In this document: in pieces, positions 44,409-55,332 of the stretch
Numbering within the stretch: position 1 is the first letter of the stretch
Layout of the letters: the number at the start of each line of letters is the position of its first letter
DNA from: Phyto melanocephala
Taxonomy: Eukaryota > Arthropoda > Insecta > Diptera > Rhinophoridae
NCBI GenBank assembly: GCA_941918925.1
Contig: OW799234.1
Location: 64,565,043 to 64,629,042, forward strand
Reading direction: 5' to 3'
DNA: 64,000 bases
The notes under the pieces: model-generated
What the model was told of the DNA's origin: nothing
Databases searched by the model: none
Seen by the model: the letters and a program-made list of their open reading frames with translations, nothing else
Position numbers and translations under genes: made by a program

Positions 44409-44725
44409 GAAGTGCAAGTACCTTAAAATTATAACTCTTTTTTATGGGCGTGGCCCTGCCCACTTTTTTAATCACGAAATTATATAGTCATGACAGCTCA
44501 ATATGTGTGTGAAAAATTTCAGAAAAATCGATCTAGTGCAAGTAGCTAAAAATTATAACTAATTTTTTATGGACGTGACCCCGCCCACTTTTTACCACCC
44601 ATCAACACTCCCTGGAGTGTGTACAACAACTTGCCAAAGTTTGAGTCCGATCGGCTTACGGTTTCGGAGTCTATAGCTAACATACACACACATAAAGAGT
44701 TTCACTTTTATATATATAAAAGATT
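44409..44725 (+). repeat. Partial copy of the CTAGC...CCCGG dispersed repeat
   Basis: Two GGGCGTGG...GCCCACTTTT units (about 44452 and, diverged, about 44573) followed by the same tail as at 12079 (GTTTGAGTCCGATCGGCTTA, TTTCGGAGTCTATAGCTAAC) and TATATATAAAAGATTA. Confidence 0.65.
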
Positions 44726-44813
44726 ATCTTTCTATTATCACTAGTTTCGTCCTGTTCTAACTACAAGTTTTTTATTTTAATTGAATATGTATAATTCCAT
44801 ACATATGTATATC

Positions 44814-44930
44814 TAAAAGCCCTGACTTTATATATAAAGAACCCCATTTCCATTAACACTTTTTTCTTTAATTATTACGCTATTTATGAAAATTATTAAA
44901 GTTTATCTACTGTATCTTAAACATATACTA
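44814..44930 (+). repeat. Left copy of a direct repeat flanking a TIR element
   Basis: AAAGCCCTGACTTTATATAT, CCCATTTCCATTAACACTTT and ATTATTAAAGTTTATCTACT match 46725-46825 in the same orientation with small indels. The two copies bracket the element at 44935-46705. Confidence 0.6.
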
Positions 44931-44934
44931 TATA

Positions 44935-46705
44935 AAGAGTGAATCAGAAAAAACCTTATGAATACTGTCTCAGCCAAAACTTATCCTTGGCCCAAAAAAG
45001 TTATTATTATTTTTTTAATCTCGTTAGCTATTAATAAATAATATGTCAAATATTATCTTTTAAAAATCAATTATTTCAAATGTCATTTCAGTCAATATGG
45101 ACATCGAAAAAATTACGTGAAATCTAATAATTAAAACTTTTCAAAAAAATCCAATATGAACTTTCAGAACAAGTAAGAGTGCTATATTTGACCGTGACGA
45201 ATCTAATATTACCCCTCACCATCATGTATTATATTTCATGTTATACGACATTTTTCTTTATAATTTCCGACGCCATCCTTGATTTTTAATTTTTACGTAG
45301 TTAACTGTGTTCTACTAGTCAAGACCTTTCATTTGATACCCATATTGATGGGTAAAAAAATTTGTCCCGCCATTTTATTTGATAGCAATATTAAGGGGGT
45401 TCAAGAAGATACATTTTAAAATACCAGATTTGACCCATATATAAATTTATTGTTCGCCATTTTGTAGTGGCGGCCAACATGAATTTTAATTTTTTTATAT
45501 GTAGTTCTTATATTGCGCTAGTCAAGCCCTTTTAGATTATACCAATATCGACTCTCTCGGTTGTCTAGAAGCTGAAAAAATTTGATTTCCGTTTGTAAAT
45601 TTTTAGAATATATATATAAAAAAAAATTTTTTTGGCAGTAATTTTACCGATAAGAGCCCGATTTATCCAAAATTTTACACGAATATCTCTAGAGGCATGT
45701 TATATCTACAAATAGTAGCAAAGGTACCTATAAATTATTCTATGACTGAACAATTTTAATTTTGGTGGTAAAAATATAGGAAAAAACAGAGGCAGTCGTG
45801 TTTTTTTGCCCATATCTCAGAAAGTTATGGGCCGATTGTGCTGAATTTCAATAGCGATTCATTCCCGGATATTTCCAAAAGATTGATACCATACACAGAT
45901 CTGAGGAACATATGGTTGCTTCTAAAAGCTGATTTCAACCAACACACGGACAGACGGTCAGGGCTTAATCGACTCCTCTATTCATAAGCTTTCAGAAAAT
46001 ATATACTTTATGGGGTCGGAAATGAAAATTGTAGAAATTAAAAACGGAATGACAAAGGGTATATCTTGTGCACCACAGGTGAAGGGTATAAAAAAAATAC
46101 GCCTGTTGTATGATGGGTGATTAAACGTATGTACTGGCAGATAATGATTTTTATGTGGCTGTTGGACGAGGTAATGTTAAAAATAATACCAGACAAAAAA
46201 AATAACAAACAAAATTCCCCAAGGAGTTTCTTGTGTGGCAATCAATTTGAAGCTGTGACAAAACATGAACCTCATTTCTGACATCAGGCACGATAAATAC
46301 AGATATATATATTAAGGGGAGTGTCTAAAAAAACGGCTTTACCTATCTTAAAACAAGAAACAGCGCGTTCATATTTCTGACTCGATTTGGCATCATGCCA
46401 CTATAAAACAAAGGCCCTTGATGCGTATTCAAACAATGTCAATTTTGTACCAATGGAGGAAAATCTACACACATTCCACAGTTTTTAAGCGTAAGTGGGC
46501 CAAGTCGTCCAAAAAGTTAATGGCAAAATCTTTAATTAGAGGATTTTCGGAAAAAGTGGATTAATTTATAAATACCGAGTAATATTTAAAGTTAAATAAA
46601 TTTATATATATTTGAATAAATGTATGAATTTTTTAAATTTTTTATTTGAACGGGTTAGGTTTTATTTAACTCAATACTAGTATAAGTTTTTTCTGACTCA
46701 CGCTT
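44935..46705 (+). mobile_element. TA-flanked TIR element (mariner/Tc1-type) split by a TATACCC repeat
   Basis: Ends AAGAGTGAATCAGAAAAAAC (left) and AAGCGTGAGTCAGAAAAAAC (right, inward), flanked by TA (44933-44934, 46706-46707). A TATACCC repeat occupies 45167-46093. Without it the element is about 850 bp. The segment 46320-46562 carries a possible transposase end (KRKWAKSSKKLMAKSLIRGF, then SEKVD and a stop) with no diagnostic motif. Confidence 0.6.
45167..46093 (+). repeat. TATACCC-family repeat, long subtype
   Basis: Begins AACAAGTAAGAGTGCTATAT at about 45170, carries CCTTTCATTTGATACCCATA, CGCCATTTTGTAGTGGCGGC, CATATCTCAGAAAGTTATGG, CACACGGACAGACGGTCAGG, CTTTATGGGGTCGGAAATGA, and ends CACAGGTGAAGGGTATA. 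Confidence 0.65.
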
Positions 46706-46724
46706 TATGTATGTGCCTATATCT

Positions 46725-46825
46725 AAAAGCCATGACTCCATTTCATTTCCATTGACACTTTCTTTAATTTTTACATCATGAAAGTTATTAAAGTTTAACT
46801 ATTGTATCTGAAACATGCATAAATA
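46725..46825 (+). repeat. Right copy of the direct repeat
   Basis: AAAGCCATGACTCCATTTCA, TTCCATTGACACTTTCTTTA and AAAGTTATTAAAGTTTAACT match the left copy at 44814-44930. Confidence 0.6.
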
Positions 46826-46893
46826 ATTATGTATGTATGCACTAATTTTGTATAACACAATGAGTACATAAATGTTTTAATCGATTGTTTGCT

Positions 46894-47440
46894 TTAGAGA
46901 TGGCAAAAGTGGGGCAATTGTACTTTTTTGGTACTATTTAAACTCGAAAAGTACAATGGAACACCAAATGGCTTATTAAGTACAATTAAGAAATCTCCCC
47001 AGTTTTTGTAATTTTATATGGCAACTCATCATTGTTGGTCATGTTAAAATATTAAAATATTACAAAGATTCGAATATTAACGATTTCTGGGCATCAGTTT
47101 CTAAAATAAAAAATGAGGCAAATGAATTAATGTGTCAAGAACTTGCAAAAATCGTAAGAGAAATAGTATCAATTTCACATTCATCAGCAAAAATGGAAAG
47201 AATCGTTTCTTGAGAAAATATAAGTAAGTTAAAACAAAGAGAGAATCAGACTACAAACTGCAACACATTGCGGCTTATACAAACAAATGATTTACTGAAT
47301 TACAAAATTGCAATTGTTATGATATGAATACATCAAGTAAAAACTGTAATTGTGATATTGAAATAAAAAAAAAAAACTAGTACAAAAAGTACAATTTTTC
47401 AAGCTATTTGGTGCAATTTTAAATTTGCTGATGCCATTCC
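46894..47440 (+). mobile_element. hAT transposon remnant
   Basis: Contains the C-terminal dimerisation domain of a hAT transposase (next entry). Possible decayed ends are TAGAGATGGCAAAAGTGG near 46897 and, inward from the right, AGGAATGGCATCAGC near 47440. No duplication could be confirmed. Confidence 0.6.
47079..47343 (+). pseudogene. hAT transposase dimerisation-domain fragment
   Basis: Reads NDFWASVSKIKNEANELMCQ, ELAKIVREIVSISHSSAKME, RIVS, an in-frame stop, then ENISKLKQRENQTTNCNTLR and LIQTNDLLNY. The FW...L...LPHSSA.vER.FS..N..K...R pattern is the conserved hATC region. The catalytic domain is absent. Confidence 0.75.
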
Positions 47441-47682
47441 TGGTTGTTTTCTGTTTTTTTTTTCTTAATACAACCTTGTTAAAAACTTTAACACCAATAA
47501 GAATTTATAAGTACACACGTATTTACGTGAGCTTGTTTTTTTAAGGCGGAGAACTTTAAATTGGTAGCACTGTTATCTGTGAAAAATTTTTTAAGAGTTC
47601 TCGGTAGTTTTTAAGGTAAAGGTTGCTTTAAAGTCGCTAGTTGTTCTAATTAAGTTTGATAATCATTATTCAATTCGACAAA

Positions 47683-47757
47683 ATAATCTTGCATCAGATG
47701 AAGCACACTTTTGCTTAAACGGCTGTGTCAATAAACATAATTGCTGCATTTGGATGG
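47683..47757 (+). pseudogene. Mariner core fragment
   Basis: NNLASDEAHFCLNGCVNKHN followed by CCIWMV is the region around the first catalytic Asp of a rosa-type mariner. Only about 25 codons remain, with no TIR nearby. Confidence 0.65.
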
Positions 47758-49308
47758 TGTCACATGACAATCAGTGCATAATACAATCAATTTATTGAAA
47801 TAAACACTTGACTAAAGGCAGAATCAGTCTTTACTTTCTGTTCCGTTTCGAATCAGCTGTCTTCATTCTGTTAAATAGAAAATGTGTACAAGTCGTTAGT
47901 TGTTCTGTTACTTTCCGTGCCGTTGCGGACGAACCTGTAGAAAATAGAATTCAACGTTAAGTAACGGCCATTGAAAGAGAAACAGCTGATATTTAGGTGC
48001 CTATATTTTAAAGGTTGCTGCAACATAGAGACTGTAGGCTTATAGTTGAAATCTGACACTACAATTTTTTTATGTATGGACTTTGACGAGAAAAATAAAC
48101 AAAAAATATAATAAGCTTGTTTTTGTAAGTTTACCTTGTAAATTAAGGCAGATGATTTTTTACAGAAGAAGTAACCACAAAAATTAAACAACAGAACGGC
48201 ATGTCACAGAACGAAAACAGAAAGAAGAGACTAATGAAGCCTTAATGAAGCCTTAACGAATAATTTAAAGAAATGAGACTGTTTACTTGCCACTTTGTTT
48301 ATATAAATATTCAACGCGTTAATGCCGAAATACTGCCAGATTTATGCGCTAGTCGCTGCTGCCTCATGTCAAAAATCATATTAAAAATTATCTAATTAAT
48401 AAAACCAATTGTATGGGTATTCAAACAGTTATTTTTTTTATTTTATTTTAAATTCCCTCTCCTTCTTAAAAAAAAACGCTCTTACATGCATGTACTACAT
48501 AGTTGGGATTTGTGGTACAATTGTATCAAATTTGGTACAATCTAAACTTTTACACTACACACTAAATAATCTGTTGGTACAATTTTCTTATTTTATGTAT
48601 TTTAGTCTGGCTAAATTTAATTTTTAATTTCTTATAAAAAAAATTTATTTGTGATAATGAAAAAAAGTCAGGAGAATGATAACGTTAAGAAAAAATATTA
48701 ATTCTTTATTTATTTTCTTTTTTTTATTTATTTATAAATATTTAGTGAATGTAGAAAGTATTTTTTACAAGAACTATATTGCTAAATAGAAATCGATTTA
48801 ACAACATTCAATAATATACTAAAATCAAACTCCAGATATGTAGAAAACCTTATGTAACACGATAAATATTTCTTTTTAATATATTTTAAGCATCCAAAAC
48901 GTTAATAAAAATCCCTTTTATTTTTTATTAACTTTGTTTTTACTTTTCTTGTTTATGTGATTAATTTTTGGCCCTTATATTTTTATTTACGGAAAAATGT
49001 TGTTACAATCAATGTATTTTTGGTATAATTCTGCTATTGGCACAGTACAAAATTTAAATATATATAGAGCCCAACAGTGATGTACCATGTAAATCGTAGA
49101 GAGACAATATGTTTTTCGCACACACACACACACACATGTTTACAGTTTTGTGGTAACAAATCTCTAATAAAAAAATTGCTTTAAGGTAAACTACATTAAA
49201 CAGCAAATTAAATAATTTTCTTTTAAGGATTTGTTATACGAGTACATTTGCATATGTACTAAACTGCTGCATGAACATAGAAAAACTGTATTGAAAGACG
49301 CACATTTT
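47758..49308. other. AT-rich non-coding stretch
   Basis: No gene. A weak inverted pair (AGTCTTTACTTTCTGTTCCG near 47827; complement-like GAACGAAAACAGAAAGAAGA near 48210) could be a decayed MITE. A (CA)n microsatellite lies at about 49118-49136. Confidence 0.4.
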
Positions 49309-50566
49309 TATACCCTTCACCTGTGCTGCCAAGGGTATATATAGCTTTGCCATTCCGTTTGGAATTTTAACATTGGATATATATTTTCTGGAGGTATAAA
49401 GTATCAATCTTTTGGAAATATTTGAGAATCTATCCCTATCATCAACCACCAGCACAATTGCAATTGCGGAAAAAACTAACAAACAGGTTTGAAACTAACT
49501 AAAACAAGTAAGAGTGATATATTCGGCCGTGCCGAATCTTATATACCCTTCGCAACATTTAGTCATGCAATAACAATTGTTTTTATTACCATTCATTTTA
49601 TATGAAATACGTACATACATATAAAAGACATCCGATTGTAAAATTATAAATTTACGTATGCATGTTTAAAAAAAATAAATAAAAAAAAATTTTAAAAATA
49701 AATTAAAAAAAATAAAAAAAAAATTAAAAAGAAAAATTAAAAAATAATAAAAAAATTTAAAAAGAAAAATAAAAAAATAATAAAAATATCTAAAATCTAA
49801 AAAATAAAAACAAAATAAAATAAAATTTTTTTGTGGCTCAGCTGGGTTTAGAGGCCACGTTCACTCCAACCAGTATACAACGTTTTTGTGTATGTATGTT
49901 GTTGTTGTGTTAAAAAAGCGAGGTGTCCGTGGTTTTTTAGTCATATCGCAGTTGTTTATTTACGGATGTTTGTGATTTTCAATACCGTTCTACTCCCGAA
50001 TATTTCTAATATTTTAATACCTCACCCGGGTCCAGGCGATTGATTGATTTGTTGATTGATTTATTTATAAAAAGGGTATATATAGGTTTGTCATTCCGTT
50101 TGTAATTTCTACAATTTTCATTTCCGACCCCATAAAGTACATATTTTCTGAAAGCTTATGAATAGAGGAGTCGATTAAGCCTTGACCGTTTGTCCGTGTG
50201 TTGGTTGAAATAAACTTTTAGAAGCAACTATGTATATGTTCCTCAGATCTGAGAATGGTATCAATCTTTTGGAAATATCCGGGAATGTATCGCTATTGAA
50301 ATTCAGCACAATCGCCCCATAACTTTCTGAGATATAAGCAAAAAACCACTACCACCTCGTTTTTTTACAATTACAACAACAACGTACATACATACTGGTT
50401 AGAGTAAACGTGGCAACGAATCCAAGCTGAGCCAAAAAAAAAAAATTTTATTTTATATAATTTATATTTTTATTATTTTTTATATTTTTTTTTAATTTTG
50501 TACAAATTTTTTGTTTGTTTTTAATACATTTTTTATACCCTCCACACAGTGAAAAAGGGTATACAT
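49309..50566. repeat. Cluster of TATACCC-family copies in alternating orientation
   Basis: Minus 3' fragment 49309-49495 (TATACCCTTCACCTGTGCTG). Plus copy 49503-50060 (AACAAGTAAGAGTGATATAT head, A/T tract, GGCTCAGCTGGGTTTAG, GTTGTTGTTGTG, then truncated). Minus copy 50070-50525 (GGGTATATATAGGTTTGTCA to the A/T tract). A last minus 3' end sits at 50530-50566 (TATACCCTCCACACAGTG). All are broken and nested or joined. No coding content. Confidence 0.6.
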
Positions 50567-50574
50567 ATAACGTG

Positions 50575-50705
50575 TGTGAAGTTAAATATGCCGAGTTAAA
50601 TATGTTTTGACGTAAGAACATATTTAACTTAGAAGTTAAATATGTTATGACGTAACGACATATTTAACTCAAAAGTTAAATATGTTTCAACGTAACGATG
50701 TTATA
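50575..50705. repeat. Short hairpin-forming repeats around TGACGTAA
   Basis: AGTTAAATATG arms in both orientations frame GACGTAA cores: GTTAAATATGTTTTGACGTA, then GAACATATTTAACTTAG, then AAATATGTTATGACGTAACG, then ACATATTTAACTC, then a third diverged unit (AATATGTTTCAACGTAACG). Units are about 50 bp. They lie between the TATACCC cluster and the satellite. Confidence 0.7.
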
Positions 50706-50810
50706 AACAAAAATAAGATATTCTAAATTCAAAAACATCAAATAATAAAAAAATTAATAACAAAAATAATTTTTTTTATAATTTTTTTTGTATATACATA
50801 CATATAGAAA

Positions 50811-53800
50811 TGTATTTGTGAATTTTTTAAAAAAATTTTAAAATTTGCACTATGAGAAAATCATTGAATCTCTGAGGGATTTTGGACATATTTGGGCAAA
50901 CCTTTCGAGGTCACTCATATAGACCATATGGAAAAGGAAGACAATTAATTGCTCTAATTAACTGTATAACTCAGAATTCTGAATTGTATTTGTGAATTTT
51001 TTAAAAAATTTTTGAAATTTGCACTATGAGAAAATCATTGAATCTCTGAGGGATTTTGGACATATTTGGGCAAACCCTTCGAGGTCACTCGTATAGACCA
51101 TATGGAAAAGGAAGACAATTGTTTGCTCTAATTAACTGTATAACTCAGAATTCTGAACTATATTTGTGAATTTTTTAAAAAATTTTTAAAATTTGCACTA
51201 TGAGAAAATCATTGAATCTTTGAGGGATTTTGGACATATTTGGGCAAACCCTTCGAGGTCACTCATATAGACCATATGGAAAAGGAAAACAATTGTTTGC
51301 TCTAATTAACTGTATAACTCACAATTCTGAATTGTATTTGTGAATTTTTTAAAAAATTTTTAAAATTTGCACTATGAGAAAATCATTGAATCTCTGAGGG
51401 ATTTTGGACATATTTGGGCAAACCCTTCGAGGTCACTCGTATAGACCATATGGAAAAGGAAGACAATTGTTTGCTCTAATCAACTGTATAACTCAGAATT
51501 CTGAATTGTATTTGTGAATTTTTTTAAAAATTTTTAATATTTGCACTATGAGAAAATCATTGAATCTCTGAGGGATTTTGGACATATTTGGGCAAACCCT
51601 TCGAGGTCACTCATATAGACCATATGGAAAAGGAGGACAATTGTTTGCTCTAATTAACTGTAAAACTCAGAATTCTGAATTGTATTTGTGAATTTTTTAA
51701 AAAATTTTTGAAATTTGCACTATGAGAAAATCATTGAATCTCTGAGGGATTTTGGACATATTTGGGCAAACCCTTCGAGGTCACTCATATAGACCATATG
51801 GAAAAGGAAGATAATTGTTTGCTCTAATTAACTGTATAACTCAGAATTCTGAATTGTATTTGTGAATTTTTTTAAAAATTTTTAAAATTTGCACTATGAG
51901 AAAATCATTGAATCTCTGAGGGATTTTGGACATATTTGGGCAAACCCTTCGAGGTCACTCATATAGACCATATGGAAAAGGAGGACAATTGTTTGCTCTA
52001 ATTAACTGTAAAACTCAGAATTCTGAATTGTATTTGTGAATTTTTTAAAAAATTTTTGAAATTTGCACTATGAGAAAATCATTGAATCTCTGAGGGATTT
52101 TGGACATATTTGGGCAAACCCTTCGAGGTCACTCATATAGACCATATGGAAAAGGAAGACAATTGCTTGCTCTAATTAACTGTATAACTCACAATTCTGA
52201 ATTGTATTTGTGAATTTTTTAAAAAATTTTTAAAATTTGCACTATGAGAAAATCATTGAATCTCTGAGGGATTTTGGACATATTTGGGCAAACCCTTCGA
52301 GGTCACTCCTATAGACCATATGGAAAAGGAAGACAATTGTTTGCTCTAATCAACTGTATAACTCACAATTCTGAATTGTATTTGTGAATTTTTTTAAAAA
52401 TTTTTGAAATTTGTTCATGAGAAAATCATTGAATCTCTGAGGGATTTTGGACATATTTGGGCAAACCCTTCGAGGTCACTCATATAGACCATATGGAAAA
52501 GGAAGACAATTGTTTGCTCTAATTAACTGTATAACTCACAATTCTGAATTGTATTTGTGAATTTTTTTAAAAATTTTTGAAATTTGCACTATGAAAATCA
52601 TTGAATCTCTGAGGGCTTTTTGACATATTTGGGCAAACCCTTCGAGGTCACTCATATAGACCATATGGAAAAGGTGGACAATTGTTTGCTCTAATTAACT
52701 GTATAACTCACAATTCTGAATTGTATTTGTGAATTTTTTTAAAAATTTTTCAAAATTTGCACTATGAGAAAATCATTGAATCTTTGAGGGATTTTGGACA
52801 TATTTGGGCAATCCCTTCGAGGTCACTCATATAGACCATATGGAAAAGGAGGACAATTGTTTGCTCTAATTACCTGTATAACTCACAATTCTGAATTGTA
52901 TTTGTGAATTTTTTAAAAAATTTTTGAAATTTGCACATGAGAAAATCATTGAATCTCTGAGGGATTTTGGACATATTTGGTCAAACCCTTCGAGGTCACT
53001 CATATAGACCATATTGAAAAGGAAGACAATTGTTTGCTCTAATTAACTGTATAACTCAGAATTCTGAATTGTATTTGTGAATTTTTTAAAAATTATTTGA
53101 AATTTGCACATGAGAAAATCATTGAATCTCTGAGGGATTTTGGACATATTTGAGCAAACCCTTCGAGGTCACTCATATAGACCATATGGAAAAGGAGGAC
53201 AATTGTTTGCTCTAATTAACTGTATAACTCACAATTCTGAATTGTATTTGTGAATTTTTTAAAAATTTTTAAAATTTGCACTATGAGAAAATCATTGAAT
53301 CTTTGAGGGATTTTGGACATATTTGGGCAAACCCTTCGAGGTCACTCATATAGACCATATGGAAAAGGAGGACAATTGTTTGCTCTAATTAACTGTATAA
53401 CTCACAATTCTGAATTGTATTTGTGAATTTTTTTAAAAATTTTTGAAATTTGCACTATGAGAAAATCATTGAATCTCTGAGGGATTTTGGACATATTTGG
53501 GCAAACCCTTCGAGGTCACTCATATAGACCATATGGAAAAGGAAGATTATTATTTGCTCTAATTAACTGTATAACTCAGAATTCTGAATTGTATTTGTGA
53601 ATTTTTTTAAAAATTTTTGAAATTTGCACTATGAATCATTGAATCTCTGAGGGATTTTGGACATATTTGGGCAAACCCTTCGAGGTCACTCATATAGACC
53701 ATATGGAAAAGGAAGACAATTGTTTGTTCTAATTAACTGTAAAGTTCAGAATTCTGAATTGTATTTGTGAATTTTTTAAAAATTTTTGAAATTTGCACTA

Positions 53801-55332
53801 TGAATCATCATTGAATCTCTGAGGGATTTTGGACATATTTGGGCAAACCCTTCGAGGTCACTCATACAGACCATATGGAAAAGGAAGACAATTGTTTGCT
53901 CTAATTAACTGTAAAACTCAGAATTCTGAATTGTATTTGTGAATTTTTTAAAAAAAATTTTCAAATTTGCACTATGAGAAAATCATTGAATCTCTGAGGG
54001 ATTTTGGACATATTTGGGCAAACCCTTCGAGGTCACTCATATAGACCATATTGAAAAGGAAGACAATTGTTTGCTCTAATTAACTGTATAACTCAGAATT
54101 CTGAATTGAATTTGTGAATTTTTTAAAAATTATTTGAAATTTGCACATGAGAAAATCATTGAATCTCTGAGGGATTTTGGACATATTTGAGCAAACCCTT
54201 CGAGGTCACTCATATAGACCATATGGAAAAGGAGGACAATTGTTTGCTCTAATTAACTGTATAACTCACAATTCTGAATTGTATTTGTGAATTTTTTAAA
54301 AAATTTTTGAAATTTGTTCATGAGAAAATCATTGAATCTCTGAGGGATTTTGGACATATTTGGGCAAACCCTTCGAGGTCACTCATATAGACCATATTGA
54401 AAAGGAAGACAATTGTTCGCTCTAATTAACTGTATAACCCACAATTCTGAATTGTATTTGTGAATTTTTTAAAAAATTTTTGAAATTTGTTCATGAGAAA
54501 ATCATTGAATCTCTGAGGGATTTTGGACATATTTGGGCAAACCCTTCGAGGTCACTCATATAGACCATATGGAAAAGGAGGACAATTGTTTGCTCTAATT
54601 AACTGTATAACTCAGAATTCTGAATTGTATTTGTGAATTTTTTAAAAAAAATTTTAAAATTTGCACTATGAGAAAATCATTGAATCTCTGAGGGATTTTG
54701 GACATATTTGGGCAAACCCTTCGAGGTCACTCATATAGACCATATGGAAAAGGAGGACAATTGTTTGTTCTAATTACCTGTATAACTCACAATTCTGAAT
54801 TGTATTTGTGAATTTTTTTAAAAATTTTTCAAAATTTGCACTATGAGAAAATCATTGAATCTCTGAGGGATTTTGGACATATTTGGGCAAACCCTTCGAG
54901 GTCACTCATATAGACCATATGGAAAAGGAAGACAATTGTTTGCTCTAATTAACTGTATAACTCACAATTCTGAATTGTATTTGTGAATTTTTTAAAAAAT
55001 TTTTGAAATTTGCACATGAGAAAATCATTGAATCTCTGAGGGACTTTGGACATATTTGGGCAAACCCTTCGAGGTCACTCGTATAGACCATATGGAAAAG
55101 GAAGACAATTGTTTGCTCTAATCAACTGTATAACTCACAATTCTGAATTGTATTTGTGAATTTTTTTAAAAATTTTTGAAATTTGTTCATGAGAAAATCA
55201 TTGCATCTCTGAGGGATTTTGGACATATTTGGGCAAACCCTTCGAGGTCACTCATATAGACCATATGGAAAAGGAGGACAATTGTTTGCTCTAATTAACT
55301 GTATAACTCAGAATTCTGAATTGTATTTGTGA
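50811..55332 (+). repeat. 174-bp satellite array, forward block (about 26 monomers)
   Basis: A tandem array with a 174-bp period: successive TTTGCACTATGAG motifs fall at 50845, 51019, 51193, 51367 and 51541. The monomer order is GTATTTGTGAATTTTTTAAA, TTGCACTATGAGAAAATCAT, GAATCTCTGAGGGATTTTGG, CATATTTGGGCAAACCCTTC, GAGGTCACTCATATAGACCA, TATGGAAAAGGAAGACAATT, GTTTGCTCTAATTAACTGTA. Monomers differ by small variants (GCACATGAG, GTTCATGAG, GAATCATTG, GGAGGACAA). No open frame runs through the repeat. Confidence 0.98.

Noticed and set aside
44814..46825. LTR retrotransposon with about 110-bp LTRs
   Set aside because: The repeated blocks lack TG...CA ends, primer binding site and polypurine tract. 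The enclosed element has its own TIRs and TA flanks.
47827..48232. Possible MITE with TTTCTGTT ends
   Set aside because: The inverted match is weak and no target duplication was found, so I did not annotate it as an element.
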